Positions 21,142-31,845 of a DNA stretch of 64,000 nt are shown piece after piece. Numbering within the stretch: the stretch's first letter is position 1; each line of letters opens with the position of its first letter. The position numbers and the translations under genes were made by a program. The notes under the pieces were generated by a model. That model was not told the DNA's origin. It worked only from the letters and a program-made list of their open reading frames with translations, and made no database searches. The stretch comes from CAVRRZ01 sp963723745 (GTDB taxonomy: Bacteria > Actinomycetota > Actinomycetes > Mycobacteriales > Geodermatophilaceae): assembly GCA_963723745.1 (NCBI GenBank), contig CAVRRZ010000005.1:496001-560000 (forward strand), written 5' to 3'.

Positions 21142-22118
21142 TGCGTCAGCATGTCCTCGGTGACGACGGACTCCGTGTCGGGGATGCCGAGGTCCTTGGC
21201 CCGCTTGTCGGCCATCGCCAGCAGGCGGCGGATACGGCCGGCGACGGCGTCCTTGGTCATGGGCGGGTCGGCGCGCTGACCGAGCTCCTCCAGCGAGGCC
21301 TGGCCGTGCTCGAGACGCAGCCGGCCGGCGACCAGCAGGTGTTCGGGGGCGTCGTTCGCGAGGATCTCCAGGGCCCTCTCCACGCGGGCGCTGGCGGCGA
21401 CCGCCGCGCGTGCGGAGCGGCGCAGGTTGGCGTCGTCGAAGTTCGCCAGGCGGTTGGCCGTCGCGCGCACCTCGCGGCGCATCCGGCGCTCCTCCCAGGC
21501 CAGGACCGCGTCGTGGGCGCCCATGCGGGTGAGCAGCGCGCTGATCGCGTCGCCGTCCCGGATGACGACCCGGTCGGCCCCCCGCACCTCGCGGGCCTTG
21601 GCGGGGATGCCCAGCCGGCGGGCGGCACCGACGAGCGCCATCGCGGCCTCGGGGCCGGGGCAGGTGACCTCGAGCGAGGACGACCGCCCGGGCTCGGTGA
21701 GCGAGCCGTGCGCGAGGAAGGCGCCACGCCAGGCCGCCTCGGCGTCACTGATGCCGCCGGAGACGACGGCGGGCGGCAGCCCGCGGACCGGGCGGCCGCG
21801 CTGGTCGACCAGGCCGGTCTGACGGGCCAGGCCCTCGCCGTGCTTGGCGATGCGGACGAGGTAGCGCACGCCGCGGCGGATGTTGCCGCCGGCGAGGACG
21901 CTGACGCCGCTGGTGTAGCCGTAGACCTCGCTGATGTCGCGGCGCAGCCGGCGGGCCACCGAGCCGGTGTCCAGCTCGGCCTCGATCACCACACGACCGC
22001 CGACGATGTGCAGCCCCCCGGAGAAGCGCAGCAGCGCGGTGACCTCCGCCTTGCGCTCCGACGTCTTCGTGCACTCCACGCGGGAGAGCTCGTCCTTGAC
22101 CATCGCGGTCATCGCCAC
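21138..22118 (-). CDS. whiA: WhiA, sporulation/division transcription regulator
   Basis: WhiA couples a LAGLIDADG-like N-terminal domain to a C-terminal helix-turn-helix and controls division and, in streptomycetes, sporulation genes. Strong family identity is seen in GGRVVIEAELDTGSVARRLR, AAWRGAFLAHGSLTEPGRSS, VLAWEERRMRREVRATANRL and LANFDDANLRRSARAAVAAS, ending with the HTH region KDAVAGRIRRLLAMADKRA. 326 residues. The GTG at 22118 (VAMTAMVKDELSR) is chosen by match to the family N-terminus. Gene order uvrC-rapZ-yvcK-whiA is the standard actinobacterial arrangement. Confidence 0.96.
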   Translation of the reverse strand: MAMTAMVKDELSRVECTKTSERKAEVTALLRFSGGLHIVGGRVVIEAELDTGSVARRLRRDISEVYGYTSGVSVLAGGNIRRGVRYLVRIAKHGEGLARQTGLVDQRGRPVRGLPPAVVSGGISDAEAAWRGAFLAHGSLTEPGRSSSLEVTCPGPEAAMALVGAARRLGIPAKAREVRGADRVVIRDGDAISALLTRMGAHDAVLAWEERRMRREVRATANRLANFDDANLRRSARAAVAASARVERALEILANDAPEHLLVAGRLRLEHGQASLEELGQRADPPMTKDAVAGRIRRLLAMADKRAKDLGIPDTESVVTEDMLTQ

Positions 22119-22186
22119 GCCATCCACCCCCACGTTCCCCCGGGGCACTGCTCCCCGGCCCTGCTCGCTGTCAAACCCATGCCCCC

Positions 22187-23143
22187 TCAGCGCGCCCCGA
22201 CCACCGCGGCCAGTGCCTGGGCGAGTCGTACGGGGTCGTGCCGCGGTGCGCCGTCGAGGGCGACGGGCGCCAAAACGAGCTCCGCGCCGCACTCGCGCAC
22301 CGCAGACAGCAGACCACGGCGGTCAACAACCGATGTCGCGTCCGCGATCACGGTGTGCAACGCCACACCGTCCAAGTGTGCCTGAAGTACGGCCAGATGC
22401 TCCTCCGGGGAGAACCCCTCCGTCTCACCGGGCTGCGGCTCGAGGTTGAGGATCACCACCACCTGCGCCCGACTGCGCCGGATGGCCGCGCGGAGCCGGG
22501 GCACGAGCAGATGGGGCAGCACGGAGGTGTACCACGAGCCGGGGCCGAGACTGATCACGTCGGCCGCGGCGATGGCATCGACCACGGCGGGGTTGACCGG
22601 AGGGTCGCTCGGTGAGACCAGGATCTCCCGCACGTGTCCCGGTGTCCCGGCGATGGCCCACTGCCCGCGGATGGTGCGCAGCCGCGCCGGGTCGTCGGGG
22701 TCGACGCTCTCGACGGTCGCGATGAGGTCCAGCGGGACGTCGGCCATCGGCAGCACCCGGCCGCGGGCGCCGAGGAGCTGGCACAGGTCGTCGAGCGCCC
22801 GGACGGCGTCGCCGTCGTACATCTCGACGAGACCGGTCAGCACGAGATTGCCGACGGGGTGGCCGGCGAGGACGCCGGAGCCGCCGAAGCGGTGCTGCAG
22901 GAGCCGGGCCATGGCCTGGGTCCGCTCGTTCTCGCCCGCGAGCGCGGCCAGCGCCATGCGGAGGTCGCCGGGCGGCAGCACGGGCATCTCGCGGCGGATC
23001 CGGCCGCTGGAACCGCCGTCGTCGGCGACGGTGACCACCGCGGTGAGCTCGCGGGTCAGGGTGCGCCACGCCGCCAGGGAGGCGGCCAACCCGTGACCGC
23101 CGCCGAGGGCGACGACCTTCGGGCCACGCTCGGGGGCGGTCAC
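22187..23143 (-). CDS. yvcK: Gluconeogenesis factor YvcK/CuvA family protein
   Basis: UPF0052-type, CofD-like protein that binds UDP-sugars and influences peptidoglycan synthesis and central carbon balance. Motifs: VVALGGGHGLAASLAAWRTL at the N-terminus, VTVADDGGSSGRIRREMPVL, AGHPVGNLVLTGL and ISLGPGSWYTSVLPHLLV. 318 residues. The GTG start overlaps the rapZ stop (GTGA); 68 bases separate it from whiA downstream. Confidence 0.95.
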   Translation of the reverse strand: MTAPERGPKVVALGGGHGLAASLAAWRTLTRELTAVVTVADDGGSSGRIRREMPVLPPGDLRMALAALAGENERTQAMARLLQHRFGGSGVLAGHPVGNLVLTGLVEMYDGDAVRALDDLCQLLGARGRVLPMADVPLDLIATVESVDPDDPARLRTIRGQWAIAGTPGHVREILVSPSDPPVNPAVVDAIAAADVISLGPGSWYTSVLPHLLVPRLRAAIRRSRAQVVVILNLEPQPGETEGFSPEEHLAVLQAHLDGVALHTVIADATSVVDRRGLLSAVRECGAELVLAPVALDGAPRHDPVRLAQALAAVVGAR

Positions 23144-24126
23144 TCGCGGCCCAGGTCGCGGTGGCGGGCGACCGCGGCGATGCCCTCGGCGGACAGCCGG
23201 CGGGCGAACTCCTCGGCGATGGCGACGCTGCGGTGCTTACCGCCCGTACACCCGACCGCGAGCGTGAGATACCGCTTGCCCTCGCGCCGGTAGCCGGGCA
23301 GGAGCAGGCGGAGCACGTCGGTGTAGCTGTCCAGGAAGGCCTGCGCGTCGTCCTGGCCGAGCACGTAGTCGCGGACGTCGGCGTCGCGGCCGGTGTGCGC
23401 GCGCAGCTCCGGCACCCAGTGCGGGTTGGGCAGGAATCGCGCGTCGACCACGAGGTCGGCGTCCAGCGGGAGGCCGTACTTGAACCCGAAGCTGAGCACC
23501 GTGGCGGTGAGCGGCGCGGTCTCGCCGTCGCGGTCGAAGGCGTTCTCGAGAGTCGCTCGCAACTGGTGCACGTTGAGGTCGCTGGTGTCGACCCAGAGGT
23601 CGGCCTCGCCGGCGATGTCGGCGAGCAGCGCGCGCTCGGCCTCGATGCCGTCGATGAGCCGGCCCGACCCCTGCAGCGGGTGCTCACGGCGGTTGGACTC
23701 GTACCGACGGATCAGCACGTCGTCCCGCGCGTGCACGTAGACCAGTCGCGGCCGGTGCCCGGCGTCCGCGAGGGCCTTCAGCGCCTCCTCGAGGTCGCTG
23801 GAGAAGGCTCGGCTGCGGACGTCGACCACGGCGGCGAACCGGCGGAGATCGCCGCGCGCGCCGAGCTCGACCATCGGCAGGAGCAGGCCCGGGGGCAGGT
23901 TGTCGACGACGAAGAAGCCGAGGTCCTCGAGCACTCGCCCGGCGCTGAGCTTGCCCGCACCGGAGAGTCCGGTGACGACGACGACCTCCAGCGGCTGGGT
24001 CTCCGTGGACGCCGGATCCGCCGAGGGCGGGGTGCTGGCGTGGACATCGGGGTCCGGCGTCTGGTCGTGCGCCGGCACTGCGGAATCTGGCACTGCGTCC
24101 CCCCATGGGCTCGCGATGTCGGTCAT
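23140..24126 (-). CDS. rapZ: RNase adapter RapZ-like P-loop protein
   Basis: P-loop nucleotide-binding protein of the RapZ/YvcJ family; in enterobacteria RapZ directs small-RNA decay, and the actinobacterial role is less clear. 328 residues. The Walker A region is VVVTGLSGAGKLSAGRVLED, with Leu where Ser or Thr usually follows the Lys. Also present: FFVVDNLPPGLL, the central VYVHARDDVLIRRYESNRRE and the C-terminal VGCTGGKHRSVAIAEEFAR. A proline-rich N-terminal extension of about 45 residues precedes the domain. The ATG start overlaps the uvrC stop by 4 bases. Confidence 0.95.
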   Translation of the reverse strand: MTDIASPWGDAVPDSAVPAHDQTPDPDVHASTPPSADPASTETQPLEVVVVTGLSGAGKLSAGRVLEDLGFFVVDNLPPGLLLPMVELGARGDLRRFAAVVDVRSRAFSSDLEEALKALADAGHRPRLVYVHARDDVLIRRYESNRREHPLQGSGRLIDGIEAERALLADIAGEADLWVDTSDLNVHQLRATLENAFDRDGETAPLTATVLSFGFKYGLPLDADLVVDARFLPNPHWVPELRAHTGRDADVRDYVLGQDDAQAFLDSYTDVLRLLLPGYRREGKRYLTLAVGCTGGKHRSVAIAEEFARRLSAEGIAAVARHRDLGRE

Positions 24127-26177
24127 GAGGCGACCCGGCCGACCTCGGCGGTGGTGCCCGAGCCGGCGGTCGGCGTACCTCGTTCGGCGGGGCCGGCCGG
24201 CGCGGTCGTCGACGCGGCCGGCTCGTCCCCCGACTCCTGGGCCGGCGGCTCCCCCGGCTGCTCGACGTCGGGTTCGGCGATGGCCTGCTGCACCGACTCG
24301 GCCGTCCGGCGTCCGATGCCGGGCACGGCCATCAGCTCCTCGACGGACGCCGCGCGCAACCGCTTGAGCGAGCCGAACTGCTTGATCAGGGCCTTGCGTC
24401 GGGTCTCGCCGAGGCCGGGCACGTCGTCGAGCATCGAGACCAGCATGCTCGTCGACCGCTTCTGCCGGTGGTAGGTGATCGCGAAGCGGTGGGCCTCGTC
24501 GCGAACCCGCTGGAGCAGGTACAGCGCCTCCGAGGTGCGCGGGAGGATCACCGGGTCGTCCTCACCGGGCAGCCAGACCTCCTCCATGCGCTTGGCCAGT
24601 CCGCAGACCGCCACGTCGACGACACCGAGCTCGTCGAGCGAGCGGGCTGCGGCCGCGACCTGGGGGGCGCCGCCGTCGACGACGAGCAGGTTGGGCGGGT
24701 AGGCGAACCGTCGCGGCCGGCCCTCCTCGGCAGCGACCCCCTGTTCGTTGCGCCGGTCCTGCTCCTCCCTGAGGTGCCGGGCGAAGCGTCGCCGGACCAC
24801 CTCGGCCATGGCGGCGGTGTCGTCGGTTCCGTTCGTGACGGAGAACCGGCGGTAGTCCGACTTCTTGGCCAGACCGTCCTCGAAGACCACCATGCTGGCC
24901 ACGACGTTGGTGCCCTGGACGTGGCTGATGTCGATGCACTCGATGCGCAGCGGTGCGTCCTGCAGGTCGAGGGCCTCCTGCAGCTCGCTGAGCGCCAGCG
25001 AGCGGGCGGTGAGGTCGCTGGCCCGCCTGACGCGATGACGGACGAAGGACTCCTTCGCGTTGCGTTCGACGGTTTCGAGCAGCGCCCGCTTGTCGCCGCG
25101 CTGCGGGACACGCAGCCGCACCCGGCTGCCGCGGAGCTCCGTGAGCAGTTCTTCGTAGACCTCGGCGTCGTCGGGCAGCTCGGGGACGAGCACCTCCCGG
25201 GGCACGGCCTCCCCTGCCTCGCTCGCGCCGGTCTGCTCGTCGACGCCGCCGTACACCTGGAGGAGGAACTGCTCCACCAGCTCGCCGGTGGTGACCGCCT
25301 CGACCTTGTCGACGATCCAGCCGCGCTGGCCCCGCACGCGTCCGCCACGCACGTGGAAGACCTGGACAGCGGCCTCGAGCTCGTCCTGGGCGAAGGCGAC
25401 CACGTCGGCGTCGGTGCCGTCACCGAGGACGACTGCCTGCTTCTCGAGAGCGCGACGGAGTGCGCCGAGGTCGTCGCGCAGGCGGGCGGCCTTCTCGTAC
25501 TCGAGGTCGGCAGCGGCCTGGGCCATGTCGCGCTCGAGCCGCTTGGTCATCTGCTCGGTGCGGCCGGCCATGAAGTCGCAGAAGTTGTCGACGATCGTGC
25601 GGTGCTCGTCGGCACTGACCCGGCCGACGCAGGGCGCCGAGCACTTGCCGATGTAACCGAGGAGGCAGGGCCGGCCGATCTGGCCGGCGCGCTTGAAGAC
25701 TCCGTTGGAGCAGGTGCGGGCGGGGAAAACTCGGGTGAGGGTGTCGAGGGTCTCGCGGATGGCCCAGGCGTGGGCGTAGGGACCGAAGTACCGGACGCCC
25801 TTCTTCTTCGGGCCGCGCATCACCTGCAGGCGCGGGAACTCCTCGTTGAGGGTGACCGCCAGGCTCGGGTAGCTCTTGTCGTCGCGGTACCGGACGTTGA
25901 ACCGCGGATCGAACTCCTTGATCCAGTTGTACTCGAGCTGCAGGGCCTCCACCTCGGTGCCGACGACCGTCCAGTCGACGCTGGCCGCCGTGGTGACCAT
26001 CTGCCGAGTCCGGGGGTGCAGGCCGGCGACGTCGGCGAAGTAGCTGTTCAGCCGCTGACGGAGGCTCTTGGCCTTGCCGACGTAGATGACCCGGCCGTGC
26101 AGGTCCTTGAACCGGTAGACGCCCGGTGTCTCGGGGATGCTGCCGACCGCGGGGCGGTACGTCGACGGGTCGGCCAT
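24123..26177 (-). CDS. uvrC: Excinuclease ABC subunit C
   Basis: Makes the two incisions of nucleotide-excision repair after UvrA and UvrB locate damage. Domains in order over 684 residues: GIY-YIG nuclease (PGVYRFKDLHGRVIYVGKAK, residues about 18-100), a cysteine cluster (CLLGYIGKCSAPCVG), the UvrB-interacting UVR helix (DLEYEKAARLRDDLGALRRA), the RNase H-like 5' nuclease with IECIDISHVQGTNVVASMVV and LLVVDGGAPQVAAA, and helix-hairpin-helix repeats (DDVPGLGETRRKALIKQFGS). A low-complexity acidic tail of about 55 residues ends the protein. The ATG at 26177 is six bases from a strong -10, so the mRNA is probably leaderless. First gene of the overlapping uvrC-rapZ-yvcK-whiA-alkD chain. Confidence 0.98.
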   Translation of the reverse strand: MADPSTYRPAVGSIPETPGVYRFKDLHGRVIYVGKAKSLRQRLNSYFADVAGLHPRTRQMVTTAASVDWTVVGTEVEALQLEYNWIKEFDPRFNVRYRDDKSYPSLAVTLNEEFPRLQVMRGPKKKGVRYFGPYAHAWAIRETLDTLTRVFPARTCSNGVFKRAGQIGRPCLLGYIGKCSAPCVGRVSADEHRTIVDNFCDFMAGRTEQMTKRLERDMAQAAADLEYEKAARLRDDLGALRRALEKQAVVLGDGTDADVVAFAQDELEAAVQVFHVRGGRVRGQRGWIVDKVEAVTTGELVEQFLLQVYGGVDEQTGASEAGEAVPREVLVPELPDDAEVYEELLTELRGSRVRLRVPQRGDKRALLETVERNAKESFVRHRVRRASDLTARSLALSELQEALDLQDAPLRIECIDISHVQGTNVVASMVVFEDGLAKKSDYRRFSVTNGTDDTAAMAEVVRRRFARHLREEQDRRNEQGVAAEEGRPRRFAYPPNLLVVDGGAPQVAAAARSLDELGVVDVAVCGLAKRMEEVWLPGEDDPVILPRTSEALYLLQRVRDEAHRFAITYHRQKRSTSMLVSMLDDVPGLGETRRKALIKQFGSLKRLRAASVEELMAVPGIGRRTAESVQQAIAEPDVEQPGEPPAQESGDEPAASTTAPAGPAERGTPTAGSGTTAEVGRVAS

Positions 26178-26206
26178 GCCACCACATTAGGTGGCTCCTC
26201 CGACGG
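26178..26206 (-). promoter_or_regulatory. RecA-NDp-like DNA-damage promoter of uvrC, leaderless
   Basis: Read on the minus strand: CCGTCGGAG (26206-26198), eight bases, TAATGT (26189-26184), six bases, then the ATG of uvrC. The mycobacterial RecA-NDp consensus, activated by PafBC, is TTGTCRGTG-N8-TAnnnT. The GTCR core, the spacer and the -10 match, with one mismatch in TGTC. uvrB and ligC in this window have the same geometry. Confidence 0.55.
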
Positions 26207-26253
26207 TGCGGTGTCCCCGGCGGGATGTTCTCCGGCGCACTGCCTCCGGCGCA

Positions 26254-28757
26254 TCAGTAGGGCGGTGGGGTGGTGGTGGCGACCAGTCCGGTGGGGGTGG
26301 TGACGGTGAGGGTGCCGTCGGGGGCGAGGTGGTGTCGCCAGCCGGTGGCTTGGTGTTTGCCGCGGTGGTCGGCGGTGCAGTAGCCGGCCATGTTGGCCGC
26401 GCTGGTGGGGCCGTCGGGGTGGGGGGTGTTGTGGTCGAGTTCGCCGGTGGTGGGGACGGGGCGGCGGCAGCCGGGGAAGCGGCAGCGGCGGTCGCGGGCG
26501 CGTAGCCAGCGGTCGAGGGCCGCGCTGGGCCGGTAGCGCGGGGTGGGTGCGGGTGGGCCGAGGCCGGGGCGGTCGGTGAGGTCGTGGTCGCAGCGCTGGG
26601 GGCGGCGGCGGCAGGCGGGGGCGCCGCAGTGCGCGGCCCGGCGGAGGCCGGGCAGGTCGGTGAGTGCGCGCAGGGCGCCGGTGAGGGTGTCGGTGAGGAT
26701 CAGCCGGGGTCGGTGGGTGAGTCCGCCGCCGCCGGTGGCGGTGAGCAGGTCGCCGAGGTCGGCCAGTTGCTGGTCGGTGGCGGCGGCGAGCACGTCGAGG
26801 ATGTCGCGGGCCGCCGCCCCCCGGGCTCCCCGGGGGTCGGGGGTGCCGGTTTCCTCGGGAGTGTCGGTGTCGGCGGGGCCCGGCCCGGAGGCAGGGTCGG
26901 GGGTGGCGCCGGTTCCGTCGGGGGTGGTCGGGCCGGTGTGCCAGCGGGCGCGGGCGGCGGCGTCGGCGGTGCGGGCGGCGGTGTCGGCGGCGGCGGCGGC
27001 GGCCACCGCCCGGCGGGCGTGGCCCATCGCCTCGAGCAGCCGGTGCAGGGCCTGGCTCGCGGCGTCGACGGCGGTGTCGGCGTCGGCCCACCAGCGGGCA
27101 CCGGCCGGTGGCCGGGCGGGCGGCGCCGCGCGGTTCTCGGGATCGGGGCCGGGTGGCCCGTCGTCAGGCGGCCCGTCGCCGCCGGGCGGTTGCTGCTCGG
27201 GCGGCCCGCCGTCGTCGGGGGGATCCTGGTCCGGCGGTGGGGCGGCGGTGGCCAGCCAGGCGGCCAGCTGGGCGTCGGTGGGCGGGTCGGGGTCGTCGAG
27301 TTCGCCGGCCAGGATGCGGCGCTCGGTCTCCGCGCCCCAGGCCAGCAGGTCCTGCTGTTCCAGGTGCAGCCAGGCCAGCTCCAGCGGGCTGATCGCGGGC
27401 ACGAAGCCGTCCTCGGTCCGCCGAGCGGGGTCTTCCGGCGCGGCGCCGGGCCTCGCGGCTTCTGCAGCCGCAGCTCGTGCCTCGGCAGCCTGTGGCTGCG
27501 CGGCGTCTGGCTTGCTCACGGCGTCTGGCTGCGCGGCGTCTGGCTGCGCTGCCTGTGGCTGCGCGGCGTCTGGCTTGCTCACGGCGTCTGGCTTGCTCGC
27601 GGTGTCGGTGGCTTCAGCGCTGCCGGTGCCGGTGCCGGTGCCGGTGCCGGTGAAGGCGCGCAGGAGGGCGCGGACCATGTCGGCGGGCACGGGGACGCCG
27701 CCGAGTTCGCCGGGGGCGTCCCCGCCCAGGACGGTGCCGATCGGGGCGATGAGGCTCAGGTCGATCTGGACCGGGGGCAGGTCGTGCTCGCCGGGCCGCA
27801 GCACCAGGTCGAGCAGGCAGTCGAGCATCTTCTGCGCCCGGGTCCGCCGCGGGCCGGCGGGTGCCGCACCGGACTGGCCGGCGGCGCCCACGTCGCCACC
27901 GGTGTCGCCGTCGCCGGGGGTGCTGTCGGGGGTGGTGCTGTCGGGGGTGGGGGTGTCGTCGAGGGCGTCGGCGTAGGCGCCGAGGGCGAGGTAGAGGGCC
28001 TGGGTCTCGGGCAGGGTGCCGAGGATCTGCAGGGCGCCCATGCCCTCGACCGGGCCGGTGTGGGGGTGCACGCCGCGCTCGCGCAGGGCGGTGGCCAGCC
28101 GGCGGGCGGCGTTCCAGGCGTCCCGTTTCATCAGTTCGCGGCGGGCCTTGTCGCCGAGTTCGGGTGGGGTGGTGACCCGGCCGGCGGCCCAGTCCAGCAG
28201 CGCCTGTTCGACGTCGGCGCGCACGTCGTCGTCGGTGAGCGGGCCGAGCTTGTCCAGCAGGTGCCACAGGTGCCCGGGGTGCAGCGCCCCGGCCCCCAGC
28301 GCGTCGAGGACCCGGGGCAGCCGGTGCACCAGGGTCAGCGACTGGTCGAGCAGCCGTTCGGCGGCCGGGGTGGTGATCGACAGCGCCACCGTCAGTTCCT
28401 GGGCGGCCCATTCGCTGACCGGGCGCAGCAGGTCGGGCCGGTTGGCCCAGCGCTGGGCGCTCATCGCCCCGGGTTGGCCCTGCTGCCGGTCGGCCGAGGC
28501 GGGGCGGGACGGGACGCGGCGAACTCGGCCACCGCCCGGGCGCGCAGCGCGGTCTGCCGGGCGATCTCCCGGTCGGCAGCCTGCACCGCCCCCAACGGGC
28601 CCGCCGACAACGCCACCGGCGGAGCGAACGGCTTGTGCCCGGCGGCCGACCGGTTCGCGCTCGGACCGGAGCCCGCCCCGGGGCGCTCCTCGGCCGGCAC
28701 GGAGGCGGCGTCGGCCGCGGCTCTGCGCCGGGCCGCCGTCCTCATGGCTTCGATCAT
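26254..28757 (-). CDS. DUF222/HNH (13E12-type) endonuclease, split by a frameshift
   Basis: DUF222 domain plus C-terminal HNH nuclease, the family called 13E12 repeat proteins in mycobacteria. The N-terminal piece (MIEAMRTAARRRAAAD and VQAADREIARQTALRARAVA) lies in one frame to about 28505. Beyond the GCCCC run the frame of ASADRQQGQPGAMSAQRWAN continues into VSEWAAQELTVALSITTPAA and TLVHRLPRVLDALGAGALHP, so this is one gene with a shift. The HNH site is FPGCRRPVPTTGELDHN with NMAGYCTADHRGKHQ. The middle, residues about 280-540, is low-complexity Ala/Pro/Asp with internal repeats. The ATG at 28757 is chosen because a LexA-type box overlaps it exactly as in 13E12 genes. A nuclease role in SOS conditions is inferred. 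Confidence 0.85.
27488..27593. repeat. 63-bp-period in-frame tandem duplication inside the HNH gene
   Basis: The same 43 bases, beginning GCCTGTGGCTGCGCGGCG, occur at 27488-27530 and 27551-27593, 63 bases (21 codons) apart. The coding product is a repeated Ala/Gln/Pro/Asp segment containing SKPDAAQPQAA. The period is a multiple of three, so copy number can change without breaking the frame. Confidence 0.75.
27622..27651. repeat. Hexanucleotide repeat (GCCGGT)5 in the HNH gene
   Basis: Five perfect copies of GCCGGT, read on the minus strand as ACCGGC and coding for five Thr-Gly dipeptides. It lies just beside the 63-bp repeat in the low-complexity linker between the DUF222 and HNH parts. Slippage would lengthen or shorten the linker without a frameshift. 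Confidence 0.85.
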
Positions 28758-28765
28758 ACGTTCGA
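28750..28765 (-). promoter_or_regulatory. LexA-type SOS box overlapping the HNH gene start
   Basis: The plus strand reads TCGATC-ATAC-GTTCGA, one mismatch from the actinobacterial LexA palindrome TCGAAC-N4-GTTCGA. It covers the ATG at 28757-28755. Mycobacterial 13E12 genes are known for a LexA box placed over their ATG in this way, which supports both the start choice and SOS control. Confidence 0.6.
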
Positions 28766-28838
28766 AAAGCCGCGAAGGCAAGAGCCGGCCAGCGGGAACT
28801 CGCTGGTCAGGGACGCGCGGTCCACGACGACAGTGGGG

Positions 28839-28881
28839 CGACCGCGGGGAGGATCCTGACGGGCGGCCCTCCCCGCGGTCG
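28839..28881 (-). terminator. Strong terminator hairpin after uvrA
   Basis: Perfect 14-bp inverted repeat: CGACCGCGGGGAGG at 28839-28852 and its complement at 28868-28881, loop of 15 bases. It begins 3 bases after the uvrA stop codon. There is no T-run, as is common for actinobacterial terminators. Confidence 0.75.
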
Positions 28882-28883
28882 TC

Positions 28884-31775
<2,892 letters not shown>

Positions 31776-31845
31776 GTGATCCCTGTCGGTCGCTGCTGGA
31801 ATGGTGCGGGACGGAGCCGCTGTGCTCCGGGTGGTGCGGGGCTGC

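Noticed and set aside
27488..27651. CRISPR-like short repeats
   Set aside because: No regular spacers; the repeats are adjacent, in frame and code for a low-complexity linker.
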